64,000 nucleotides of DNA from Sulfurospirillum sp. (GTDB lineage Bacteria > Campylobacterota > Campylobacteria > Campylobacterales > Sulfurospirillaceae): positions 1 through 64,000 of the forward strand of contig JADGDR010000008.1 of NCBI GenBank assembly GCA_016744795.1, written 5' to 3'. Below, one piece after another: positions 28,213 to 36,595 of the stretch. Position numbers and translations under genes: made by a program. Under the pieces are notes generated by a model. The model was given only the letters and a program-made list of their open reading frames with translations. It was not told where the DNA came from and did not search any database. Numbering within the stretch: position 1 is the stretch's first letter; the number at the start of each line of letters is the position of its first letter.

Positions 28213-28949
28213 GATTCTCCTGCTAAGATTTGTGCTATATGCATTGTTTTAATAGGAAGTTTATCTCTATCGATGATACCTTGCATATGCATAAGACATG
28301 ACATATCAATACCAGTTATAATCTTAGCTCCTGCATTCAAGTGGTCATTGACTCTATCAATTCCCATAGCAACACTAATGGCATCTTCGCTTACACAAAA
28401 AGTACCACCAAAACCACAGCATTCATCATTTCGTTTTAGAGTTACAAATTCTATGTCATCTACTAAAGAGAGAATTTTTTCTATTTTTGAAAAAGCAGGT
28501 AGATTCCTTTCGCTCATGCTAGCCATACCAAGTTCTCTATGCCCATGACAGCTGTTGTGTATACCTACCTTATATGGAAATTTAGAGTTCATTCTTATTG
28601 GTTTTACAACATCATGCAGAAATTCAACTAGTTCATAAGTATGAGTTTTAAGGTGTTCAAACCCATCTTCTCCATCTAAAAACTGAGCATAATTTTCTCT
28701 TACCATAGCCACACAGCTTCCACTAGGAGCAACTACATAATCGTAGTTTTTAAATATCTTTAAAAAACGATGAGCAAGTTCTCCTGCTTCATGTGCACAG
28801 CCAGTATTTGCCATAGGCTGACCACAGCAGGTTTGTTTCGTTGGATACTCTACATGTAAACCTAAATTTTCCAATACTTTTAGTGTCGCCATTGAAGCTT
28901 CTGGGTAGAGTTCATTCATAAAGCATGGTATAAATAATCCTATTTTCAT
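28209..28949 (-). CDS. lutA: Lactate utilization protein LutA (CCG-domain)
   Basis: LutA (246 residues) has two cysteine-rich CCG domains, with CCGQPMANTGC near residue 40 and ECCGFGGTFCV near residue 180, each expected to hold an iron-sulfur centre as in heterodisulfide reductase HdrB and the glycolate oxidase subunit GlcF. AAGG lies ahead of the ATG. It is first of the three lut genes, and a 29-codon reading frame sits 27 bp upstream. Confidence 0.94.
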   Translation of the reverse strand: MKIGLFIPCFMNELYPEASMATLKVLENLGLHVEYPTKQTCCGQPMANTGCAHEAGELAHRFLKIFKNYDYVVAPSGSCVAMVRENYAQFLDGEDGFEHLKTHTYELVEFLHDVVKPIRMNSKFPYKVGIHNSCHGHRELGMASMSERNLPAFSKIEKILSLVDDIEFVTLKRNDECCGFGGTFCVSEDAISVAMGIDRVNDHLNAGAKIITGIDMSCLMHMQGIIDRDKLPIKTMHIAQILAGES

Positions 28950-28976
28950 TAATTTTCCTTTACATGTACACTAAGT

Positions 28977-29066
28977 CTATGATAAAATTGTTTGTAGAAA
29001 GTATTCAATTAAGAGTACACCAATAGTTAAAGACAACACAATTGCTAAAAATCTAATAATTTTCAT
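28977..29066 (-). CDS. 29-residue single-pass membrane micro-protein
   Basis: The frame begins with ATG overlapping the TGA of the lysE-like gene (ATGA) and encodes a peptide that is almost wholly hydrophobic: MKIIRFLAIVLSLTIGVLL followed by a short IEYFLQTILS tail. Two positive charges at the N-terminus suggest one membrane helix with the N-terminus inside. Coupled translation and location between lysE and lutA support a real gene; conservation cannot be checked here. Confidence 0.5.
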   Translation of the reverse strand: MKIIRFLAIVLSLTIGVLLIEYFLQTILS

Positions 29067-29689
29067 TTTTCACTCATTGCTAATTTAATTGCAAGTCCTG
29101 CAAAAACAGTTCCTGCTAGTTTATTTAAAATATTTTCAGCATTTTTGGAGCTGTTGAACCAATTTCCTAGTTTCCCTGCTACTATAGCGATAGAGCTAAA
29201 AACCACTAAGGCACAAAGCATAAAAATAGCACCTAAAGTAAAAATTTGAAGAGTTACACTTCCTGAGGAAGGATTAGTAAACTGAGGTAAGAATGCTAAG
29301 AAAAATATAGAAACTTTTGGGTTTGTTATGTTCATTATTATTCCTCGTTTATAGAGCTTCAAAGGACTTAAGTTATCTTTATTTGCTTTTACTTTGTTTT
29401 TTGAGTTTGACATAAATGACATATAAGCAAGATACATAAGATAAGCAGCACCTACAAATTTGAGTATATTAAAAGCAAGAAGAGAAGTTTGAAATATTGC
29501 AGCAACACCTAAAGCAACTGCACTTGTATGAAAAACAAGCCCACTGCAAAGTCCAAGTGTAACAAATATACCAGGCTTTGCACCTTTGCTCATGGATTGT
29601 GTCAAAACAAATATATTATCAGGTCCAGGAGCAAGGGCTAGTAGTGTTGAAGCGGTCACAAATAACATTATGGTTTCAATATCAAGCAT
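29063..29689 (-). CDS. LysE/RhtB family exporter
   Basis: The 208-residue membrane protein has about six hydrophobic segments and the family signature APGPDNIFVLTQS near residue 20, then GLCSGLVFH and NPKVSIFFLAFLPQF. LysE/RhtB proteins export amino acids such as lysine, threonine or homoserine. I start it at the ATG at 29689 because AAGGA lies just upstream; an upstream extension would add a non-conserved segment. It is on the same strand as lutABC and may be cotranscribed. Confidence 0.88.
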   Translation of the reverse strand: MLDIETIMLFVTASTLLALAPGPDNIFVLTQSMSKGAKPGIFVTLGLCSGLVFHTSAVALGVAAIFQTSLLAFNILKFVGAAYLMYLAYMSFMSNSKNKVKANKDNLSPLKLYKRGIIMNITNPKVSIFFLAFLPQFTNPSSGSVTLQIFTLGAIFMLCALVVFSSIAIVAGKLGNWFNSSKNAENILNKLAGTVFAGLAIKLAMSEK

Positions 29690-29761
29690 AGTATTCCTTA
29701 CATGTAAAGGCATATTATATCTCAATTTGAAATATTTTTCTTTAGTTTAACAATCTTTTAG

Positions 29762-29767
29762 TATAAT
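29762..29767 (+). promoter_or_regulatory. TATAAT -10 box for mqnC
   Basis: A perfect TATAAT sits 30 bases before the mqnC start, with an AT-rich stretch but no clear -35, as is usual for sigma-70 promoters in Campylobacterota. Confidence 0.6.
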
Positions 29768-29796
29768 ACGCGTATTAAATATAACTAGGATTTTAT

Positions 29797-30843
29797 ATGT
29801 CAAGAATGACAAATGCCGAGGCACTTGATTTGATACAAAATGCTGATTTGCATGAACTTGGTCGCATGGCTAGTGAGAGAAAACTAGAACTTCATCCCAA
29901 AAAAATAACTACCTTTGTAGTAGATAGAAATATCAATTACACCAATGTATGTTGGGTTGATTGTAAGTTTTGTGCTTTTTATAGACATGCTAAAGAAGAA
30001 GACGCTTATGTATTGAGTTTTGAGCATATTGGTAGTAAGATAGAAGAGCTTATTGCCATAGGAGGAACACAGATACTTTTTCAAGGTGGTGTTCATCCAA
30101 AACTAAAGATTCAGTGGTATGAAGAGTTGGTTGAGTGGATAGCTACAAAATACCCTACAATAGATATACATGGTTTTTCTGCAATAGAGATAGACTATAT
30201 AGCAAAAATCTCAAAGATAACTTATAGTGAAGTCTTAACACGATTAAAGGCAAAAGGAATGTTTTCTATTCCTGGAGCTGGGGCTGAGGTATTGAGCGAT
30301 AGAGTAAGAGATATTATTGCTCCAAAGAAACTAAATTCAAAAGACTGGATAGAAGTTCATAGACAAGCTCATAAAATAGGTATGAAATCAACTGCAACTA
30401 TGATGTTTGGTACGGTTGAAACAGATGAAGAGATAATCGAGCATTGGGAGATGATAAGAAATCTTCAAGATGAAACAGGTGGTTTTAGAGCTTATATCAT
30501 GTGGAGTTTTCAATCAGCTTATACAAAACTGATTGAAGAGATACCTGATATGAAAAAGCAGTCTTCAAATCGTTATTTGAGACTTTTAGCTGTAAGTCGT
30601 TTGTATTTGGATAACTTTCAAAATATACAAAGTTCTTGGGTTACACAAGGGAGTTATGTAGGACAGTTAGCTCTAAAATTTGGAGCAAATGATCTTGGTA
30701 GTACTATGATGGAAGAAAACGTAGTTGCAGCAGCAGGTGTCACAAATGAGATGAATCAAGATGAAATGATAAAACTTATAAAAGATATAGATGAGTATCC
30801 TGCAAAAAGAGATACTGCCTATAATATATTGGAGAGGTTTTAA
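29797..30843 (+). CDS. mqnC: Cyclic dehypoxanthinyl futalosine synthase MqnC
   Basis: The 348-residue radical SAM enzyme has CWVDCKFC (C-x3-C-x2-C) near residue 53, followed by FYRHAKEEDAYVL, LFQGGVHP and SIPGAGAEVLSD. These match MqnC, which cyclises dehypoxanthine futalosine in the futalosine route to menaquinone used by Campylobacterota. MqnE is the closest alternative but has different flanking motifs. Its stop codon overlaps the start of the M16 peptidase homologue. Confidence 0.93.
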   Translation: MSRMTNAEALDLIQNADLHELGRMASERKLELHPKKITTFVVDRNINYTNVCWVDCKFCAFYRHAKEEDAYVLSFEHIGSKIEELIAIGGTQILFQGGVHPKLKIQWYEELVEWIATKYPTIDIHGFSAIEIDYIAKISKITYSEVLTRLKAKGMFSIPGAGAEVLSDRVRDIIAPKKLNSKDWIEVHRQAHKIGMKSTATMMFGTVETDEEIIEHWEMIRNLQDETGGFRAYIMWSFQSAYTKLIEEIPDMKKQSSNRYLRLLAVSRLYLDNFQNIQSSWVTQGSYVGQLALKFGANDLGSTMMEENVVAAAGVTNEMNQDEMIKLIKDIDEYPAKRDTAYNILERF

Positions 30844-32132
30844 TGAAATATTTAATAACAATAATGATAATTTTGCAAGGAGCTTTAGTGAGTGGAATAA
30901 TTGAAAAGGTCGATATCAATGGTGTAGAAGTACCAATAGTTTATGAACAAAATAGTGCTCTACCAATAGTGTCATTACAACTTGTAGTAAAAAATGCAGG
31001 AAGCATAAAAGATAGTGGCAAAGATGGATTAGCAAGGTTCACAGCTAATATATTAAATGAAGGTACCAAAAGTAAAGGTTCTATAAAATTTGCACAAGAG
31101 TTGGAAAATAGAGCCATAGGACTAAATATACATGCAGGAACAGAAACTTTTGTATATGAACTCTCTTTGTTGAAAGAACAGTATAGTTTTGGTATGAAGA
31201 TGTTAAAAGAGTTACTTGATGAGCCAAATTTTTCAAATGAAAGTTATAATAAAATTAAACAGTTGATGATTGGTGGGCTTTCTTCAAAGAAGAGTGACTT
31301 TGATTATATAGCCAATCTTAATTTAAAAAAGATTATTTTTAAAGATAGCCCAATGGGAAGTCCTTTTGGCGGAAGTGAAGAGAGTATAGAAAAGATAAAA
31401 CTTTTGGATATAGAAACTTTTTATAAAAATCATATAGATTTAGCCAATATGATAGTAGTTGTTGGTGGAGATATAAGTATTGATGAGGTAAAAACTTCTT
31501 TAAAAGAGCTTTTAAAAGATGTTCAAGTTGGTAAAAAAAGAGAATTAAATCACTATGAAGTCAATAAAAAAATAGATGAAAAAATAGAGGTTAAAGATAC
31601 CAAACAAGCTTATATCTATTTTGGAGCACCATATAATTTAAGCGTTAATGATAAAGATGTATATAAATCAAAAGTAGCAGGATTTATCTTAGGAGAGAGT
31701 GGATTTGGAAGTCGCTTAATGGAAGAGATAAGAGTTAAACGTGGACTTGCCTATAGTGCATATTCTCGCACTAGTATTAATAGTGCTAGTTCATATTTTT
31801 CTGGTCATTTGCAGACTAAAAATAAGAGTTTAAAAGAAGCGAAGAGTGTAGTAATATCTGAAATCAAAAAATTTGTAAGTAAAGGTGTTGCTCAAGATGA
31901 ACTAGACCAAGCTAAAAGATTTTTGCTTGGTAGTGAGCCACTTAGAAATGAAACACTTTCGCAAAGACTAAATCGTGCATTTTTTGAGTACTATCATGGC
32001 TTTAAGCTTGGACATTCTAAAGCTCAACTAGAACTTATAGAGGCTCTTAGCTTAGATGATTTGAACAAGTTTATAAAAGCACATGATGAGATAACCAAGT
32101 TAAGTTTCTCTATTGTTCATGATGGCAAATAA
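30843..32132 (+). CDS. M16 peptidase homologue lacking the zinc-binding motif
   Basis: The 429-residue protein begins with a signal peptide (about residues 1-17) and has two M16 halves: an N-terminal domain with AGSIKDSGKDGLARFTANILNEGT and a second domain with GESGFGSRLMEEIRVKRGLAYSAYS. Active M16 enzymes carry HxxEH at the position occupied here by RFTAN, so all three zinc or catalytic residues are missing. Such inactive subunits often work with an active partner. It is coupled to mqnC and overlaps recG. Confidence 0.85.
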   Translation: MKYLITIMIILQGALVSGIIEKVDINGVEVPIVYEQNSALPIVSLQLVVKNAGSIKDSGKDGLARFTANILNEGTKSKGSIKFAQELENRAIGLNIHAGTETFVYELSLLKEQYSFGMKMLKELLDEPNFSNESYNKIKQLMIGGLSSKKSDFDYIANLNLKKIIFKDSPMGSPFGGSEESIEKIKLLDIETFYKNHIDLANMIVVVGGDISIDEVKTSLKELLKDVQVGKKRELNHYEVNKKIDEKIEVKDTKQAYIYFGAPYNLSVNDKDVYKSKVAGFILGESGFGSRLMEEIRVKRGLAYSAYSRTSINSASSYFSGHLQTKNKSLKEAKSVVISEIKKFVSKGVAQDELDQAKRFLLGSEPLRNETLSQRLNRAFFEYYHGFKLGHSKAQLELIEALSLDDLNKFIKAHDEITKLSFSIVHDGK

Positions 32133-33903
32133 CAAAGAATCAGAAAAATTTAAACGCCTTGGGGTAAGTAGTCTACTTGATTTAGCACTACTTATTCCAA
32201 AGTCTTATGACAATACCTACATAAATGAAACTCCAGCATTAAATCAAATAAATACTATACATGTAAAGGTTATACGTTCAAATTTATCGAGAGTATTGAG
32301 CTTGAAATTTTGGTGTGAAACTTGGGAAGAAGAGATAAGTGGTGTTGTATTTAGTCCAAAACCTTACCATAGAAGTATTTTTAGGGTTGGAGAAACTCTA
32401 CATGTAAGAGGTAAGATAGAGTGGCAAAGAGGAGCTTTGTCTATTATTCAACCTATGGTTGTAACTAATATAAATACAATACTTCCAAAGTATAAAACAG
32501 TTTTACAAAACAGATCAATGGTCTCTTTGATGAAAAACTATCTTACATGTAAGGGTTTAAGTGACGAAGGTTTAAGTGACGAAGAAGTGGATTTAGTAAT
32601 GGGTTTACACTTCCCTGTTTGTGCAAATGTGGGATTAAATGAAAGGTCTTTACATGTAATAAAATTTTTAGAGATATATAACTATATAAAAGTACTTAGT
32701 AGAAAAAAAATAGATTTTGAAACAAAGAGTAAATTGAGTTCTAACGAGAGTGATTTTGTGAAATCATTGCCATTTGAACTTACTAATGACCAAAAAAATG
32801 CCATTGAAGATATAAAAGAAGATTTTAATTCAACTAAGTCTGCAAGACGTATAGTCATGGGTGATGTTGGAAGCGGGAAAACTATAGTGATATTAGCAAG
32901 TGTTGTGATGGCTTACCCTAAACGTGCTGTTTTGATGGCACCTACTACCATACTTGCAAAACAACTTTTGGAGGAAGCTAAGAAGTTTTTACCAGAAGAA
33001 ATAAAGAGTTTTTTAGTGCTAAGTGCGACTTCAAAAAAAGAAGATTTAAGTCAATATGATTTTATAATAGGGACTCATGCTCTGTTACATAGAAAACTTC
33101 CAGATTTTGACTTGGTTATGGTAGATGAGCAGCATAGATTTGGTACAAAACAAAGAGAGCTGATAAATCAACTTTCTGTTAAAGAGGAGAAGCACCCTCA
33201 TTTTTTGCAATTTTCAGCTACACCGATTCCTAGAACTATGAGTATGATACAGTCTTCTTTGGTAGATTTTTCTTTCATTAAAGAGACCCCATTTGAGAAG
33301 GACATAGAAACAAAGACCATACGAAAACCTGACTTTAAAGAGTTGATTATTCATATAAAAAGAGAAATTGACGCAAAGAGGCAAGTTATTGTGATATATC
33401 CGTTAGTTCAAGAGAGTGAGACAATAGAGTATCAGTCTATAGAAGAGGCACGTGGATATTGGGAAAAAAATTATGCCAATGTTTTTGTTACTTTTGGAGC
33501 AGATAAAAACAAAGAAGAGGTGTTAGAAACTTTTAGAGAAGAGGGCAGTATACTTATAGCGACTACTTTAGTGGAGGTTGGTATATCTTTACCAAATCTT
33601 TCAACTATAGTGATAGTGGGAGCAGAACGTCTTGGTCTTGCAACCCTTCATCAACTAAGAGGAAGAGTGAGTAGAAATGGGTTAAAAGGGTACTGCTTTT
33701 TATATACAAATCAAAATGAATCTAAGAGATTGAGTGAGTTTTCTAAAACAAATAATGGTTTTGATATAGCTGAACTTGATTTAAAGTATAGAAAAGGTGG
33801 AGATGTTTTAGGCGGAGTTCGACAAAGTGGTCAAAAGTTTGAGTATTATGATATGGAAGAAGATATTTTAATAGAAGCTAAGAGGAGATTAGGGAAGCTG
33901 TAA
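32119..33903 (+). CDS. recG: ATP-dependent DNA helicase RecG
   Basis: RecG (594 residues) reverses stalled replication forks and branch-migrates Holliday junctions. A wedge/OB domain (about 50-130) precedes the helicase core with Walker A GDVGSGKT near residue 256, DEQH, FSATPIPRT, and GRVSRNG. The C-terminal LGGVRQSG matches the RecG-specific motif. It is about 100 residues shorter than E. coli RecG, with the N-terminal helical region reduced. The start is the ATG at 32119 or 32122, inside the M16 gene; neither has a good ribosome-binding site. Confidence 0.93.
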   Translation: MMANNKESEKFKRLGVSSLLDLALLIPKSYDNTYINETPALNQINTIHVKVIRSNLSRVLSLKFWCETWEEEISGVVFSPKPYHRSIFRVGETLHVRGKIEWQRGALSIIQPMVVTNINTILPKYKTVLQNRSMVSLMKNYLTCKGLSDEGLSDEEVDLVMGLHFPVCANVGLNERSLHVIKFLEIYNYIKVLSRKKIDFETKSKLSSNESDFVKSLPFELTNDQKNAIEDIKEDFNSTKSARRIVMGDVGSGKTIVILASVVMAYPKRAVLMAPTTILAKQLLEEAKKFLPEEIKSFLVLSATSKKEDLSQYDFIIGTHALLHRKLPDFDLVMVDEQHRFGTKQRELINQLSVKEEKHPHFLQFSATPIPRTMSMIQSSLVDFSFIKETPFEKDIETKTIRKPDFKELIIHIKREIDAKRQVIVIYPLVQESETIEYQSIEEARGYWEKNYANVFVTFGADKNKEEVLETFREEGSILIATTLVEVGISLPNLSTIVIVGAERLGLATLHQLRGRVSRNGLKGYCFLYTNQNESKRLSEFSKTNNGFDIAELDLKYRKGGDVLGGVRQSGQKFEYYDMEEDILIEAKRRLGKL

Positions 33904-33916
33904 GCTCCCCACTTTG

Positions 33917-34429
33917 TTAATAAAGTCCGTATTTATCATCAGTTCTTTTATAGATTGTACGCATTTTATCGTCCATATCCATAAATACAAAGAACTGTTT
34001 ACCACTCTCTTTAAGTTCAGATAGAGCCTCTTCGATTTCGACAGGCTTGTAGCTATCTAACCTTGTTGGGACAATTTCATCAACATCGTTAAAAGCTTCG
34101 GTTTCTACCATAGCTTCTTCTTTTACCTTATAAGTAGTAATTTTATCATGGTGACGTCTAAGAACTTTTTTAGCTCTTTCTATTGCTAAATCGATTGCAG
34201 CATAAAGATCTTTGTCTTTTTGCTTAATTACCACAGTATTCATATGAGCAAGATTGATAGCAAACTCTGCGCTAAAACCTTTTTTACCATTTTTTTCATC
34301 AGCTGAAAGGACAACTCTTGTTGAGATAATGTCTAGATTATACTTCTTTAATGAATCTTTTCCACTCTCTACATGAGCTTTGATTGCATCAGTTAATTCT
34401 AACTGCTTTCCTACGATACTTAAGTTCAT
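33917..34429 (-). CDS. hpf: Ribosome hibernation promoting factor, long form
   Basis: At 170 residues this is a long-type HPF. The N-terminal ribosome-binding domain (about 1-100) has the basic RHHDKITTYK end, and the C-terminal domain (about 115-170) with FFVFMDMDDKMRTIYKR lets ribosomes dimerise into 100S particles in stationary phase. AAAGGAG stands before the ATG. A small dyad CCCTAG-TC-CTAGGG lies in the leader region (34447-34460). Confidence 0.92.
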   Translation of the reverse strand: MNLSIVGKQLELTDAIKAHVESGKDSLKKYNLDIISTRVVLSADEKNGKKGFSAEFAINLAHMNTVVIKQKDKDLYAAIDLAIERAKKVLRRHHDKITTYKVKEEAMVETEAFNDVDEIVPTRLDSYKPVEIEEALSELKESGKQFFVFMDMDDKMRTIYKRTDDKYGLY

Positions 34430-34575
34430 CTTGTCTCCTTTATATCCCTAGTCCTAGGGGTTTGTATAGAAAGTATAACAAAATGAAGCTTAAAGGAAAA
34501 GGCTAAATTATATAAAAATATAAAATACTATTTGTTGTTATACTTATGCTATAATATTCTGTTATTTAAATGACA

Positions 34576-35031
34576 TTAAGGTTTTTGAATACTTCTTCGG
34601 TGCATTCTAATTTGTTCACTAATTAATCCATTTGTAGTTAACTGAGGATTTGTAGATACAAAAGTGTCAATAATTACTGTCCTATTTGATTCATTTGTGT
34701 CAATATTTGTGCCTAATTGTGTGCATGTTGCTCCAAGACCATTTCCAATATACATAATACTTATATTGATGTCATGTGTATGGTTAGCCGTGGCATCAGG
34801 GTACATTATATTTATACTATTTAAACAACCATCATTTACATAATCATGCCCACTCATAGCTAACAATGCAAACTCCGTACCACTTCGTAATAGCAGTTCA
34901 GCTTGGTTTTTAAAATGAATATCACTTGTCTGTTTTACAGATTGTGTAGATAAAGATATGCTAAGAGCCGATATAGTTGCTATAAGGACTAAAAAAAGTA
35001 AAGCCATTAATAGAGAAAAACCACTACGCAT
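34576..35031 (-). CDS. Pilus-assembly/MshP-like small protein
   Basis: The 151-residue protein begins MRSGFSLLMALLFLVLIAT, an N-terminal membrane helix behind a short basic leader, as in MshP/PilX-type minor pilus proteins. It lacks the G-F-T-x-x-E cleavage form of true prepilins. The body has two cysteines that could form a disulfide. It is last in the adhesin-pilin operon, with the start codon touching the preceding stop. Confidence 0.65.
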   Translation of the reverse strand: MRSGFSLLMALLFLVLIATISALSISLSTQSVKQTSDIHFKNQAELLLRSGTEFALLAMSGHDYVNDGCLNSINIMYPDATANHTHDINISIMYIGNGLGATCTQLGTNIDTNESNRTVIIDTFVSTNPQLTTNGLISEQIRMHRRSIQKP

Positions 35032-35930
35032 TAAAACACCTCTCTCTCTTTACAAAATGCAAAATCATAATCACCACTTTGATTATCATATATACATATT
35101 TTTATACGAATAGTTGTACCTATTTGTCTAAATTGAAAAGTACTTACATGTTCCATTAGAACATTTTGAGTACCATCTGTATATTCTTCATCTTGCCAAG
35201 GTTGATAATTATAATATAAAGTTAAATTAAAATCACTTACATTACCCTCTGGAACAAGTGCATAAGCACTATGCGCTAGGTCGTATTGTTCATATATGTC
35301 GTTTGGATATGTTGCATTCGCATCTATTAAGTTAAAAGTTTCATTATTTAGTTTTGTAACTCTTAGTGTATCTTCACCTCTTGTTCCATTCCATCCATAC
35401 TTATTTATGTTTAAACTGCTTTTGTCTTTAAATATGATAGCTGGACGATTTGCACCTGCTACTGTTAAGCTAACATCATTATTAGTAAGAGCACTTATGA
35501 TATTGTCCGCATAATCAAGACGACTGCCACTTGTTTTTAGTGTGTTATTTATATCATTTGTTTCCCTTGAATCTACGTCTACAAACCCACTCCAACCAGG
35601 AAGTCCATTTTCACCTAAAAAACTTTCATTTGATTTTCCAATCCATTCTAGTACTTGATAGTTTAGGTCTGCAGTATAAGCTGAAAGAAATATCGATTTA
35701 TTGTAGTCCCCACTATCTCTTGCAATCACACTATCTTTAATACGATATTTTAGTCTTTTTGCTATTTGGTCAAGTGCGAGTTCTGTTTGCGATTGAAGTT
35801 TGTTTATTGATCTTGTTTTAATATAGTTATCATAAAGATTTACAATAATATCTGTACCAATAGAGGCTATAATGCCCATTATAACTATTACAAAAACTAA
35901 TTCTAACATAGTAAATGCTTTTTTCATCAT
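35031..35930 (-). CDS. Prepilin-like protein (MshO/PilW-like minor pilin)
   Basis: The class III signal peptide MMKKAFTMLELVFVIVIMGII has the cleavage context A-F-T-M-L-E, with Glu five residues after the cleavage point, followed by a hydrophobic assembly helix. The 299-residue length with a large globular body fits MshO/PilW-type minor pilins, and two cysteines close to the C-terminus suggest a disulfide. It overlaps the genes on both sides (4 bp and 1 bp). Confidence 0.8.
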   Translation of the reverse strand: MMKKAFTMLELVFVIVIMGIIASIGTDIIVNLYDNYIKTRSINKLQSQTELALDQIAKRLKYRIKDSVIARDSGDYNKSIFLSAYTADLNYQVLEWIGKSNESFLGENGLPGWSGFVDVDSRETNDINNTLKTSGSRLDYADNIISALTNNDVSLTVAGANRPAIIFKDKSSLNINKYGWNGTRGEDTLRVTKLNNETFNLIDANATYPNDIYEQYDLAHSAYALVPEGNVSDFNLTLYYNYQPWQDEEYTDGTQNVLMEHVSTFQFRQIGTTIRIKICIYDNQSGDYDFAFCKEREVF

Positions 35931-36595
35931 TTGTAAGTCCTTCTTAGAAGTCTACTTCCTCCTATATTTGATGAGTATGTTTGTAGTTTAAATGAGCTGA
36001 TGTCTTTTCCTTTCACTGTCACTGTTATGATTTTTATATTTGTAGAGCCAGCTGCATTTGCTAGTTTATTTCCAGAGAATATAAAGTTATTTATACTTCT
36101 TCCCTTGTAGTTTGCTATATCTCTTATGTATCCTACATCTGTGGTCATATCAAAATTAAATCTATAGTCTAATCCTCCTACTGCATTAAACTTAACAGTA
36201 CCTGTAAAGTCATCTATGTCATCAAAAGGAGTACCTGTATTCCATTGTCCAGGTAGTGTTGCTGCTGTAATATTGCTAAAAAACTTTCTTCTTTTATTTT
36301 GATTAATGTGCCCAACTCTTCTTGTGCTGTTATTATCTGGAAATCTTTCTAGTTCTGAATCAGAATTATTTACATCAAGAACAGCTACATTACTTGTTCC
36401 TGCAATAGAATTTTCATCCCATTTGTAGGTTATGATATCACCAATTTTAGTTTTTATAGCTAGCAAGATTTCTTGTTGCATTGCAAAGGTATTATTGTTT
36501 TGAACTCGTGTTAACATAAGTGGCAAGGTCATCATAGCTATACCCATAACTACTATGGCAATAACAAGTTCAATCATAGAAGAAGCTTTTTTCAC
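35927..36595 (-). CDS. Prepilin-like protein (MshD/PilV-like minor pilin)
   Basis: This 222-residue protein starts with the prepilin signal KKASSMIELVIAIVVMG, in which Glu follows the cleavage site, and an N-terminal hydrophobic helix. The C-terminal body has DIDDFTGTVKFNAVGGLDYRF and no cysteine that I can find. It is the first of three minor-pilin-like genes after the large adhesin and overlaps it by 4 bp. Confidence 0.8.
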   Translation of the reverse strand: MKKASSMIELVIAIVVMGIAMMTLPLMLTRVQNNNTFAMQQEILLAIKTKIGDIITYKWDENSIAGTSNVAVLDVNNSDSELERFPDNNSTRRVGHINQNKRRKFFSNITAATLPGQWNTGTPFDDIDDFTGTVKFNAVGGLDYRFNFDMTTDVGYIRDIANYKGRSINNFIFSGNKLANAAGSTNIKIITVTVKGKDISSFKLQTYSSNIGGSRLLRRTYK

